Shown: piece by piece, positions 9,750 through 20,222 of the stretch
Numbering within the stretch: the first letter of the stretch is position 1
Layout: each line of letters starts with the position of its first letter
Origin: Chamaecyparis obtusa
Lineage: Eukaryota > Streptophyta > Pinopsida > Cupressales > Cupressaceae
Assembly: GCA_027943335.1 (NCBI GenBank)
Contig: BSBK01001582.1
Location: 227,001 to 291,000, forward strand
DNA: 64,000 nt
Direction of reading: 5' to 3'
The notes under the pieces: generated by a model
Told to the model about the DNA's origin: nothing
What the model saw: the letters and a program-made list of their open reading frames with translations, nothing else
Databases searched by the model: none
Position numbers and translations under genes: made by a program

Positions 9750-10715
9750 CTATTGAGCCACATTAATGCTTTTTTCCTTCAACAAATGAGGACAGTCACT
9801 GTAAAGACAACATGATAATGTACACTCACTGTAAGGATAGTCACAAATGAGGAAATCTCAGAGTGATTATCCCTTGTGTAATTGCCGCTTGAATACAATG
9901 CTATTGAACCACATTAATGCTTTTTTCCTTCAAGTGGCAATTACACAAGGGACAGTCACTGTGAGATGTCCTCATTTGTGACAAGGACAGTCACACATGA
10001 GGACATCTCACAGTGACTGTCCCTTGTGTAATTGCCACTTGAATGTATTGCTATTCAACCACATTTATGGGCCTGTTTGGACCACGGCACACAATAGCAT
10101 CTACAGAGAAGAATATCCCAGGTGTAACAAGTTGTAAGAATATACCAATAGTTCTAAGAAGTTCCCTAGAACATAGTAGCATCTACAGAGAAGAATATAC
10201 AACATGAGGGCAGCCACTGTAAAGACAACATGATAATGTACACTCATTGTATGTGTACATTATCATGTTGTCTTTACAGTGACTGTCCTCATTCAAGTGG
10301 CAATTACAGAAGGGACAGTCATTGTGAGATGTCCTCATTTGTGACAAGGATAGTCACACATGAGGACATCTCACAGTGATCGATTGTCCCTTGTGTAATT
10401 GCCACTTGAATGTATTGCTATTGAACCACATTAATGCTTTTCTTCTTCAACAAATGAGGACAGTCACTCTAAAGACAACATGATAATGTACACTCACTGT
10501 AAGGACAGTCACAAATGAGGACATCTCATAGTGACTGTCCCTTGTGTGATTGCCACTTGAATGTATTGCTATTCAGCCACATTAATGCTTTTCTTCTTCA
10601 ACAAATGAGGATAGTCACTCTAAAGACAACATGATAATGTACACTCACTGTAAGTGTACATTATCATGTTGTCTTTACAGTGACTGTCCTCCTTCAAGTG
10701 GCAATTACACAAGGG
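9750..10715. repeat. Palindromic repeat array C
   Basis: Same family as 5156-5826, with units in both orientations and two hairpin centres (near 10250 and 10650, tgtacact...agtgtaca type). It includes a copy of the tatgggcctgtttggacc segment (10065-10200). Confidence 0.85.
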
Positions 10716-10840
10716 ATTTATGTTTTCATTTGTGTTTTCAACAGTGCCGTAACCCTCCGTGAAATCACATCGGGATATAAGGGCAAAACAAACAAGAACG
10801 TTGTCATTTGTATTTTCAACAGCGCCGAGAGAGATAAACA
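10716..10840. repeat. Partial 78 bp tandem repeat
   Basis: It contains tcatttgtgttttcaacagt, gccgtaaccctccgtgaaat and cacatcgggatataagggc followed by the start of a second unit. The same unit is tandemly repeated at 24840-24975 and 25225-25460. Confidence 0.75.
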
Positions 10841-10909
10841 AACTTAAAACTCAGACTTAAGAAAGATGAACGCAATGCTTCAAAAGGCCGATGCCCTAAA
10901 CACAGGAAA

Positions 10910-10994
10910 ACACAATACCACCATTAAACGATGTCCTAGTCACCGTATCAATGCTGCCAGCTCCGTACCAGTATGCTAACTGCTCACTTTCATC
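10910..10994 (-). pseudogene. Unidentified exon-like fragment
   Basis: After a plant-like acceptor (TTTACCACAG) the minus strand reads DESEQLAYWYGAGSIDTVTR and continues TSFNGG before degrading. It may belong to the same captured gene as 11190-11309, which lies upstream on the same strand. I cannot identify it. Confidence 0.35.
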
Positions 10995-11189
10995 CTGTGG
11001 TAAAGGTAACTTCATTAATCATACTTGAAATGGCAGCATACGAACTAAAGTTGATGAACATTTATAAACTAAAAGTTTAAAACTACAGATTACAAATGTA
11101 GTAGTTTCATACGAAAAGAACTTGATGTTTGAAATTTACCATTAGAAGTATCCAAAGGAATACCACAGTACTGTTGAACTTGGAGAATC

Positions 11190-11309
11190 AGAGATGATCT
11201 ACACAGCAAGGTTCAACAACTGTAAGGACTGTTACACCATCTTTAGCTTTTGAATACATTTTCTCCTTGGCTTCTGGTGGATCCTCAAAGACCCCCAATG
11301 ACATTTTCC
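11190..11309 (-). pseudogene. Unidentified exon-like fragment
   Basis: After the acceptor AATTGTAG the minus strand is open and reads GKMSLGVFEDPPEAKEKMYS, then KAKDGVTVLTVVEPCCVDHL. The composition and splice acceptor look genuine, but no family is recognised. It is the strongest of the unnamed exon candidates inside the CACTA element. Downstream 10995-11189 is intron-like. Confidence 0.45.
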
Positions 11310-11560
11310 CTACAATTATCAATTGTCTGTTAGTATGAGATATTAATAAATAAGCATTAATCACAATATTAGGCAAACAATGTTCTTGATGTTTGAATCT
11401 AAATCACAGAAAGCTCTAATAAAGCAGTTCTCAGTTTCACATTAAACCAAGTTTCAATTTCAAATGGTTATAATAATTTTTGCAATTTATAAGTAGCTGG
11501 TTACAGTATATGACATAAAAAGAAAAAAATCATTTCTATTCTTTTCTTCTTTTTCTCTTT
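11310..11560. other. AT-rich intron-like DNA, nothing recognised
   Basis: Between the exon-like fragment and the repeat block at 11640 there is no supported feature. Confidence 0.4.
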
Positions 11561-11639
11561 CAACGAAGCTTTTGCACCACACAAATGCATACCAAGAATT
11601 TCTCAGGAGGTTTCAAGACGATTGCATACCAAACTTCTT

Positions 11640-12180
11640 CTCTGTAGATGCTACTGTGTGTCATGCTCCAAACGGGCCCATAAATATGGTTGAATAACAA
11701 TACATTCAAGTGGAAATTACACAAGGGACAGTCACTGTGAGATGTCCTCATGTGTGACTATCCTTGTCACAAATGAGGACATCTCACAGTGACTGTCCCT
11801 TGTGTAATTGCCACTTGAATGAGGACAGTCACTGTAAAGACAACATGATAATGTACACAAGTACCGTGAAGGTAGTCGCAAGTTAGGGCTGTTTCATTGC
11901 ATACCCGAAACAATGAAGACGTTACGGTCCACAAAATGTTTGTGCTTGAAAGATGAACAAATAAAATTAAACTTCTAAATAACCAAAGCCGCTAACAATA
12001 AATTCAACACAGATATGTCCTCATTTCTGGGTATTTTAGCTCTCTAATAGCTGAATACCAGATTACATAATAATGACAAAAGAAAAATAAACCCAACGTA
12101 CTCAGAAATTGTAGCTGTGATTTCACGGATGGAATCTCTCTCGGCACTGTTGAAAATACAAATGACAACGTTTCTCTACA
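11640..12180. repeat. Inverted copies of the composite unit and of segment B
   Basis: 11640-11845 carries palindromic units and an inverted piece of the agtagcatctacagagaaga block. 11850-12180 is segment B (see 5827-6132) in the opposite orientation. Confidence 0.8.
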
Positions 12181-12758
12181 TTATCATGTTGTCTTTACAG
12201 TGACTGTCCCTTGTGTAATTGCCACTTGAAGGAGGATAGTCACTATAAAGACAACATGATAATGTACACTTACAGTGAGTGTACATTATCATGTTGTCTT
12301 TAGAGTTACTATCCTCATTTGTTGAAGAAGAAAAGCATTAATGTGGCTGAATAGCAATACATTCAAGTGGCAATTACACAAGGGACAGTCACTATGAGAT
12401 GTCCTCATTTGTGACTATCCTTACAGTGAGTGTACATTATCATGTTGTCTTTAGAGTGACTGTCCTCATTTGTTGAAGAAGAAAAGCATTAATGTGGTTC
12501 AATAGCAATACATTCAAGTGGCAATTACACAAGGGACAATCACTGTGAGATGTCCTCATGTGTGACTGTCCCTTGTGTAATTCAAGCGGCAATTACACAA
12601 GGGACAGTCACTGTGAGATGTCCTCATTTGTGACTGTCCTTACAGTGAGTGTACATTATCATGTTGTCTTTAGAGTGACTGTCCTCATTTGTTGAAGAAG
12701 AAAATCATTAATGTGGTTCAATAGCAATAGATTCAAGTGGCAATTACACAAGGGACAA
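12181..12758. repeat. Palindromic repeat array D
   Basis: Units of the same family, including a hairpin centre near 12268 (tgtacacttacagtgagtgtaca) and tandem units of about 250 bp. The array is cut at 12758 by the LTR-like insert and resumes at 21888. Confidence 0.85.
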
Positions 12759-13183
12759 TGTCATGAGCCATGACATATTGAACTTAGTATAATAATAAAA
12801 TGATTAGATGATATATAATAATCTATTATTAACGGTATATAACAATAATATATAATTATTATCAACAGATAATAATAATATATAGTTAGCATAATAAGTA
12901 ATATGTTAATTAAATAATATTAAAATATTAATAAGTAATATAATTATGATTATAATTATAATATAAATTAATAATAAATAATTATTAATAAATTATATAT
13001 ATTATATTATAATAATATATTAAGTAATAATATTAAATCAATTATTGATATAATAATTTTAATATATAAATAATATTAATAAACCTCTCAATATAAAACA
13101 ATATGTTATCACTATAATAATATTTATTATAATATTATTAATATTACTAACATCATTAATTATAATATTTAATAATAACAATA

Positions 13184-13214
<31 letters not shown>

Positions 13215-14049
13215 CGTTTAAAGCAATATCGAATATCTGTAATCGATATACATCTACGTTAAACATCTGCATTATCTATCACGATGAGGAATGAAGAAGT
13301 GATACAACAATCACTAGTCATTACACATCGATACCATGAGAGGATGATTAATGAACCGAATACTATGAAGTCAAGATCAACATGATATGAATAAGGGATA
13401 GGTCGCTATGTGTTTCAAAAGATGTATTGATAAGCAAGAAGGATAACCATTCATATATTATAAATAATCATTAATTGCACAAGTTTAGACAATGACATAT
13501 CCGATAAAGCAATATCAAACATGAAGACCCGCTAGCAAATATGCACCATCACTTCCTATGTTATCATGACAATAACAGAAACACAAAAGCATCAGTGATT
13601 ATATCACAAGCTATCGATGAATGAGGCATCAGTCGCGGATAATAAGTACAATGTATCCTTAAGTATTAACAGGAATGGAAGTCAATTTGAAGATCAAACT
13701 CCATTACCAGCAATCAACCAATAAATGGACAATTATCAGAAAATGATATCGACTTATATCAAAGTAGAAAGATTGGATATAATCATAACAATATGGGATA
13801 AGGCAAGAGTTAATATCGATTGACTAAATACTAATGATAGTTAGACCAAACTAATACAAACACAGTGGATGTTAACTACTGGTTGCACTACCAATTAGGG
13901 AAGATTACCTTCATAAAAAGATTTGATATTGAGTCAATCTGGGAGTTATCTATGATCAGAAAATAATGAAATAATATTATGCGAACTGTTGGATTATGGA
14001 AAGGTGTGATTAACAAAGGGACATGGAGGAAGAAACAAGACACGTCTCA

Positions 14050-15151
14050 TGTTGGAAATATTCAGGAATTAACCAAGTTACTGAGAGGGGAGTGGTGAAT
14101 CAGTAACTCCAAATTTTCTTACAATTTAACATGTAATTTACTTTTAACCTTTGCATACAGAAAGCATGAAACTTAAAAGCATTCACAATAATGACACATA
14201 GATTTGGTTACCCAGAAACCTTCCAAAAGAAAGTAAAACTGGGGTGGGGATGAAACCCACAAAGCTTTAATACTGCAGAATAAAGTTGGCCGGTTAAGGC
14301 TTACAATTTGATCACTTCTGATGATCTGCCCTGTTAGGAGCAATAAGGATTGCTAAATCCACCTTGTTAAAGGATTTACAAACATACAATGAAGTATGCA
14401 CTCGGTAAAGAGATTTTACAAAAGACTGTTAAGTCTACCCGGTTAAAGGATTTAGTACTGATTCACCTGTTAGGATGAAATAGTAGATCTCTAGCTTTGC
14501 AACTGGATTGCTGATTGAGATTCGCTGATGTACTGATCACCTTCTATGATGAATTTGTCTTTGCTGTTCCTTATACTTCTGAAGCCCTTTGTAATTCGCT
14601 TATCTCTGCCTTTCTTTCTTTTCACATATATGCTTCTTACTTACATTTTACATTTTTACAACATTGTTTATATACAAGTCTTAAACAATTAATTACAATT
14701 ACAATTACAAAGTCGGCTTGACAAATAAACATAAGTGCTACTAAGTCGGCCCAAGTATGGTTACACGGTTCCTGCAAACTGACTCGGTGACTTTCTGATA
14801 CTCGGCGTCCACTGCATTACTCGGCATCGTCATGCACTCGGTAGAAGTGAAGGCACGGTTCATACTGATCACTCGGTAGGTTTTGAACTCGGTAAATACT
14901 GGTGACTCGGTAGACATGATGTTACTCGGTTTACACTGTCCTGTTCAGTTTGCACTGTCTGCTCGGTTTGCACTGTCTGCTCGGTTTGCACTGTCTGCTC
15001 GGTTTGCACTGTCTGCTCGGTTTGCATTGTCTACTCGGTTTGCACTGTCTGCTCGGTTTGCACTGTCTGCTCAGTTTGCATTGTCTACTCAGTTTGCACT
15101 CAGAATGCAAATAAGTGTTGTCACTAGTGTCAATTCTGCTTAATGCCAACA
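14050..15151 (-). repeat. 3' LTR of S2 (1102 bp)
   Basis: It begins TGTTGGAAATATTC and ends TAATGCCAACA. It is 72 bp longer than the other LTR, exactly four extra 18 bp minisatellite units (nine versus five). Otherwise the two differ by roughly twenty substitutions by eye, mostly transitions, so the insertion is recent. Confidence 0.93.
14938..15108. repeat. 18 bp minisatellite in the S2 LTR, nine copies
   Basis: The unit is close to ctcggtttgcactgtctg. Because 18 is a multiple of three it produces spurious repetitive ORFs in several frames. The other LTR has five copies (about 21117-21205). Confidence 0.9.
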
Positions 15152-15350
15152 ATCTCCCCCTTTGGCATTAGTGACAAAAATACTTATTGGCCAAAACTTA
15201 TATACATGAATCATGCTGAGTTTTATTTTGATTTTTCAAAATTTGTCTTTGTTATAGGGCTTTATACATTGTCTCCCCCTTTCAATGTGCTGACTGTTTC
15301 TATACAAATCTTCTTCTATACATATCTCCCCCTTTTTGACAATAATGCCA
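15152..15350 (-). other. Multiple polypurine tracts of S2
   Basis: Three AAAGGGGGAGA-type tracts occur on the minus strand: next to the LTR (15152-15164), at about 15271-15282 and at about 15327-15338. Repeated tracts of this sequence upstream of the 3' LTR are a recognised signature of Sireviruses. S1 shows the same pattern at about 33185, 33240 and 33388. Confidence 0.8.
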
Positions 15351-15366
15351 AAGGTGTGTATACAAT

Positions 15367-18300
15367 TTACAGAAAGAATCCAAAATTTGATAGAAAATCA
15401 GAGTGTACCTTCATTATTAGTGCCAGGGTTCTATCCCAACTTTCTTGCAGAATCTTACATGTTTGGATTGCAATTTGGACTTCTGCAGAGAGTTCAATCA
15501 TGTGATCTGCTATAGAGAACTGATTGTCATGAATCAATGTTTTGGAATGTTCAATGTGCTTATACATTGTATTCATGATGGGAAGGATCATGTGTTGGAT
15601 GTCTAGCAGTGTGGACCGGATCCTTGTGTCTTCTTTCAGTAGATCAGACTGCATGTTTGATAGGTGTGAGATTTTCATGTGATGAGCAGAGCTTGAACTT
15701 GGTTCAAGTTGCAGCTTCTGTATGCTAATCTTCATATCCTCATCCATTTTATTCATTTTATCCTTAACATCCTTTGTGAACTTGGCAATATTGCACAATC
15801 TGGCCAAAAGAGAGGTAGCATTCGAATAGATAGATTCAGTGTTTGACAAAACTGAAGACAATTCTACTTGGTTAATAGCTATGTGCTGAGCAATGTGCTC
15901 AAGCACTTTATTGTTGAATCTCTTCTCGGCTCTTTCAACTAATTTTTCTGTCCCAGATGAATCCTCATTGTATTTATCAACTGCTTCTGCTAATTGTAAC
16001 AAAACATGTTGGGAGGAGTCTACTTTAATGCCTAATGCATCAGACAAAATGTCCTTAGCATCCTTGATGATCTGATATTCCTTGTCTCTCTCCTCTTTAA
16101 GCTTCTTTTGTTTTGCTTTCCTTTGGAGGATCTCAGCTATATTTTGCATTTGGTCTGCTGATAGATTTGCAAAATCTAGTGTAGGAATCTCTATCTCTTC
16201 ATCTAGGTCTATATCCTCTACTACATTCTTACCCAAAAATTTTATACTCGGTAGAGCCTTAGGCTTATCTGAACTTAATGCTTTGGTAGTAGTGACAGTA
16301 GATAAAGTAGGGCTGGCTATAGATACTGGTATACTTTCTACTGGAGAGCTTAAAATATTTACACTTGAAGATTCAAAAATTGGAAAACTTACTGCTGGAA
16401 AACTTGATGATGCGGGAGACTGCAACTCGGTAGAAGAAATGGTAGTTGCTTCTGTTGTTGCTATGGATGATTGGACAAATGTGGAAGTTGTCACAACCAT
16501 GCTTGAAGGTGTCTCCGGGCTGGATATAGAAACTTTTACTGGAGAGGTAGGAAGGGATGCAATGACTTCTGCTGCTATCCTCACAGTATCATCTACCTCA
16601 GTGTCTTCTTCTTGTTCATCACTGTCATCTTCAATATCTTTTATTATTACTGTTTCAATACTCGGTTGGTGAAGGTGGTATATGTTCTTCCATGTGGCAT
16701 TTGCAGCCTTCACAACTGATTCAATATTGTTGATCAAAATCAAACAAGTATTGAACTTTAATGTCATCTTATTTTCATTTTCTTTTAATGCCTTCTTTAC
16801 TTCATCATTTTTCAAGCTCGGCATCAACTGTCTCAGGGTTTGATCAAATATGTCTATCACAGTTTGTTTTGCATTGCTCCATCTCATTTTTATTGGATTT
16901 AATAGAACTGCTGGAACCTATGGGGCTATTTCTTCAGGAGAGTATTTCCACTGTCCCATCTTTTCAATAACAGCATCTTCTATTTCCTTCTATTCTATTT
17001 CCGATTTGGTTTCATATTTTAAGGATTTTATGTTACTTACTTCAGATCCTGATCTGTCTCTAAAGAGTTTGAGCTTTTCTTGAAGGTTTAGAGGAGGCCT
17101 TTTGAATACTATGTCTTTATCTGCCTTGTCTGCCTTGTCTACCTTACCTCTTGTATTTCTCCTTGTAAATACAGCGGTAGGAGGCTTAGGTGCCTTAGTG
17201 ATGAAAACCTTTCCTTTCTTCTTTGCAGGTTCTGGTTCCTCTATTTTCTCATCCTTTTCCTCTTCTTCTTCATCTTTTTCTTCTTTGTCCTCGGTTATCA
17301 TTTGCATTTTGGCTATCCTCTTCTTTCCTTTGTTTACTGCCTGTGGAAGCTTTATGCTTAGTTCAATTCTCACCTTAGCTTCATCATATGTTCCAAAATA
17401 TGGAGCTTTGGGATTGACAGGCTGATTAAGAAGAGCTTCAATGATATTCTTAGTTTCATCAATATTTACCTCATAAGGAAGAGGTTTTACATATACAGTC
17501 CTCGGTTTAACTGCTTGAATATATACATTATCACAATCCATCATAAAACAAATGTCATCTTTGTAATCTTCCACCAACTTCTGTGGAATCCGGAATCTGT
17601 CATTCATTTTCTCTTTGAAAGACTCAAAATAATTATCCATGATGCTTTCAAAATTTTCACCCATTTCTGAGATGTATTCATTTATTTCATAGAGGACTGG
17701 TACATCTTTTCTCCATACAACTTTTCCTTTAGAAGGGAAGAATTTTTGAACATAGAAGAATAAATAGACCAATAAGGATCCAAACTTACATGGATTGTTT
17801 TTGGAAGTTTTAATGCTTTCCATGTTTTTGTTAAACTGCTTTAACAATAAGTCTGCTAGGTCAAATGTCAAGTTATTCTTGACCACTTTGTATGCTAAGT
17901 CAATAGCTTCATAGGATACACTATTCTGTCGACTAGAACTGTAAATCTTATGGGCAATAATGTGTGTACCAAACTTCAGTTCAGCATCGGTAATGCTGCT
18001 AACTTTCATGCCTCTACCGTCCCACTTGGCTAGGGTTTTCTTCTCTAGTTCCGTCCGACCTAGGGTTTTGGTAGTTTTTGCTTTGTTCAAAATGGGAAGA
18101 CCGATGATTTGTTGAATCATCTTCTTTGTGATCTCTATAGGTTGCTCAAGCCAAATCTTGCCATCATGTACACGGCTGAGAATGTATCTAACCCATTTAT
18201 CTCAAAAGTTTCGAGGTAGATGTGCAATGTGAACTAAACCTTTATCTTCCAGATGTTTGTGCTCAGGTTTTAGAATACCATCCACACACAGTTCCTCACG

Positions 18301-18519
18301 CACAATATCTAGTTCTAGGTTCCCCATTTCATAAATTGAACAGCTAAAATGATTGCGGATATCGTTAATAAGCAGTACCTTAGGAGGAATCTGAGATTGA
18401 GCTCCGTTCGGATCTAGGGCTGCTGCAATTGTGGGCACGATCTTGAAATCTGGTGCTTTCCATTCCCCTTGGACTAACATATCAGATCCTTTCTTCGCTG
18501 AAGTGCTGGATGATGCCAT
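15367..18519 (-). pseudogene. S2 long ORF (about 1050 codons), unknown function, three in-frame stops
   Basis: One frame runs from the ATG at 18519 to 15367, broken only by stops at about 18200 (TGA), 16989 (TAG) and 16920 (TAG). In order: an N-terminal part (MASSSTSAKKGS...) with GKIWLEQPIEITKKMIQQII near codon 120; a mainly helical region to codon 390 containing DDICFMMDCDNVYIQAVKPR; an acidic Lys/Glu stretch (about codons 395-425) and basic linker; a Ser/Thr/Pro/Val-rich, probably disordered region (about 650-760); and a C-terminal region likely to form coiled coils (about 800-1045). The same layout exists in S1. No enzymatic motif is visible. Its place between gag-like ORF and 3' LTR is where pol and an env-like gene lie in autonomous Sireviruses. 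A relation to the putative plant transposon protein domain is a weak guess. Confidence 0.7.
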
Positions 18520-18962
18520 GATAGCTCACAGAAAATTCCTTTCGCAAAAGTATTGAATCGCTGGGTTGCTCTTGAAATTTTTTGCTCTCAAAGTGCTAAA
18601 GATTCGCGGTGAAGAATGAGTTCGATTACTTGCCTTTTGTTTACAATTCTATCATTAATGCTCAGTACAAATTAGGGTATGAATTCTGACAGACTGTCAC
18701 CCACTAAGAATTAATTGCTCGGTAAAGACTTCACAACTCGGTGAACTCAAGAATTCATATTGCTCCGACCTCACTCGGTGAAGACGGGTACCGACCTTGC
18801 TCGGTGAAGATGGGTATCGACCTTGCTCGGTGAAGACTGATACCGACCTCCCTGTGATCTTACTGCATCTTGCATGCTGATTTAGATCTTTCTTTTAATT
18901 TCGGTTCTGGAACTGCTTGAGATTGGTCTATGAAAATACAGTTCCAGTGCTTTCTTGGAAAT
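18520..18962. other. S2 spacer between the two ORFs
   Basis: The spacer has no ORF. It contains several copies of a short CTCGGTGAAGA-type motif (about 18720-18845), also frequent in the S2 LTR (CTCGGT), so a family-specific repeat rather than coding sequence. Confidence 0.5.
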
Positions 18963-20156
18963 TTAGTTTGAGTCGGTAGAGCCATCCATTCCATTACTTG
19001 GACTGGATTGCTCGGTAGCTTTAGGAATCCATTTTTGTCTTACCTGTTTCCTGACCTTAGTTGCTTCATTCTTCTTTCCATCTTCAACTTCACTAGCATT
19101 CATGCAGTTTCTGGCTATGTGACCGAGTTTAGTGCATTTGAAGCATCTTACGGTAGTATCTCTTTTCCTTAGATGATGTTTTATGCAATTCATGCCAATG
19201 TGTCCATATTCTCCACAGTAATGACATCTACACCAGGTGTTGTAGTCCCATCCAAACATTGCTTTCATAATTTGTTCTGTTGGATTAAATGTCTTGGATC
19301 TGCACTCGGATGCCTTGTGACCTTGTTTGTTGCACTTGTGACAATTACCTCTGAATCTAGGTTTTTCCTTGCATTCATTTGCTTTGTGACCAGGTTGATT
19401 GCAGCTGTAACATTTTCCATTGAATTCTGCTTTTTCATTGTTCCAACATTTATTTGAAGTATGTCCTATTTTACCATAATGATTACAAGTAGGTTTTTGA
19501 TTTCTTTGAGTACCTTGCTTAGAGGATTCGCCTTCTCCTTTGTATCCAAGTCCTGCTTTTCCCTTTTGCCTATGAAGATTTCGCTCATACAGCTGATTCA
19601 AGTCTTCTTGGCTTTTCAGCATTCCTTCATTGATTTGTTTTTCAGCGTTTAGGTCATCCACCAATCTTAGATTGATTTCCTTTTCAGATCTTAGTTCTTC
19701 TCTTGTGCTTTCTATTTCTGATCTTAGATTCAGAATTTCCTCATTTGTATGAGAGATCTGATCAATTAGGTTTTCTAGCTGAAGGGTTTTATTTTGGACT
19801 TCAATGTTTCTTCCATCTAATTCATCTTTCAACTTGTTTCTTTGTTCCAAGATCTCACAGAATCTTGTAGAGTGTAGCTCTTGTTCTCTTTTCAATTTTC
19901 TCACTTCTTCCTGCAGAGACCCATTCTTTTCTAGGAGTTCTTTGATAGCGTTGTTTGCTTCATCTGAGTTATTTGAGGGAAAAAGATCTTCAATCTTTTC
20001 TTCAATGTAAGTCTGATCATTCATCTGATTTGCAAGTTCCTTCCTTCTTCTTAGGGATTTGGAAAGATGTTCTTTTGCTTCTTTGAGTTTAGCTATGGCC
20101 ATTTCCAGATCTAGCTTTTCATTTTCAATCACCTTGTTCAGTTTGAATACCTCCAT
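18963..20156 (-). CDS. S2 gag-like protein: coiled coil plus five CCHC zinc knuckles
   Basis: This intact ORF of 397 residues begins 53 bp after the primer-binding site. Residues 1-190 are rich in Glu, Lys and Leu heptads and should form a long coiled coil. Residues about 220-350 hold five Cys-x2-Cys-x4-His-x4-Cys knuckles: CNHYGKIGHTSNKC (first Cys pair altered by spacing), CYSCNQPGHKANEC, CHKCNKQGHKASEC, CHYCGEYGHIGMNC and CFKCTKLGHIARNC. The tail is basic then Ser-rich. Such knuckles bind RNA in retrotransposon nucleocapsids. The usual copia gag capsid (UBN2-type) domain is missing, so it resembles only the C-terminal half of a Sirevirus gag. It probably packages element RNA with a helper's gag (inference). 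It is the only long undamaged ORF in the window. Confidence 0.82.
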   Translation of the reverse strand: MEVFKLNKVIENEKLDLEMAIAKLKEAKEHLSKSLRRRKELANQMNDQTYIEEKIEDLFPSNNSDEANNAIKELLEKNGSLQEEVRKLKREQELHSTRFCEILEQRNKLKDELDGRNIEVQNKTLQLENLIDQISHTNEEILNLRSEIESTREELRSEKEINLRLVDDLNAEKQINEGMLKSQEDLNQLYERNLHRQKGKAGLGYKGEGESSKQGTQRNQKPTCNHYGKIGHTSNKCWNNEKAEFNGKCYSCNQPGHKANECKEKPRFRGNCHKCNKQGHKASECRSKTFNPTEQIMKAMFGWDYNTWCRCHYCGEYGHIGMNCIKHHLRKRDTTVRCFKCTKLGHIARNCMNASEVEDGKKNEATKVRKQVRQKWIPKATEQSSPSNGMDGSTDSN

Positions 20157-20208
20157 TGTCCTGGATCTTTGCTCAAGCTAGTTAAGCTTTATCTTGAGAA
20201 CCAATGCA

Positions 20209-20220
20209 GCTCTGATACCA
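20209..20220 (-). other. Primer-binding site of S2
   Basis: The minus strand reads TGGTATCAGAGC two bases after the 5' LTR, an exact match to the site complementary to the 3' end of plant initiator tRNA-Met, typical of copia elements. Confidence 0.92.
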
Positions 20221-20222
20221 AT

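Noticed and set aside
14938..15108. CRISPR-like regular repeats
   Set aside because: The 18 bp units adjoin directly without spacers and lie in a plant LTR.
14883..15143. Repetitive ORF (FALSAR repeats) and its antisense partner
   Set aside because: It is the translation of the 18 bp LTR minisatellite; the unit length is a multiple of three, so any frame stays open.
16082..17425. Plus-strand ORFs opposite the S2 long ORF
   Set aside because: They are shadows of the low-complexity minus-strand coding sequence.
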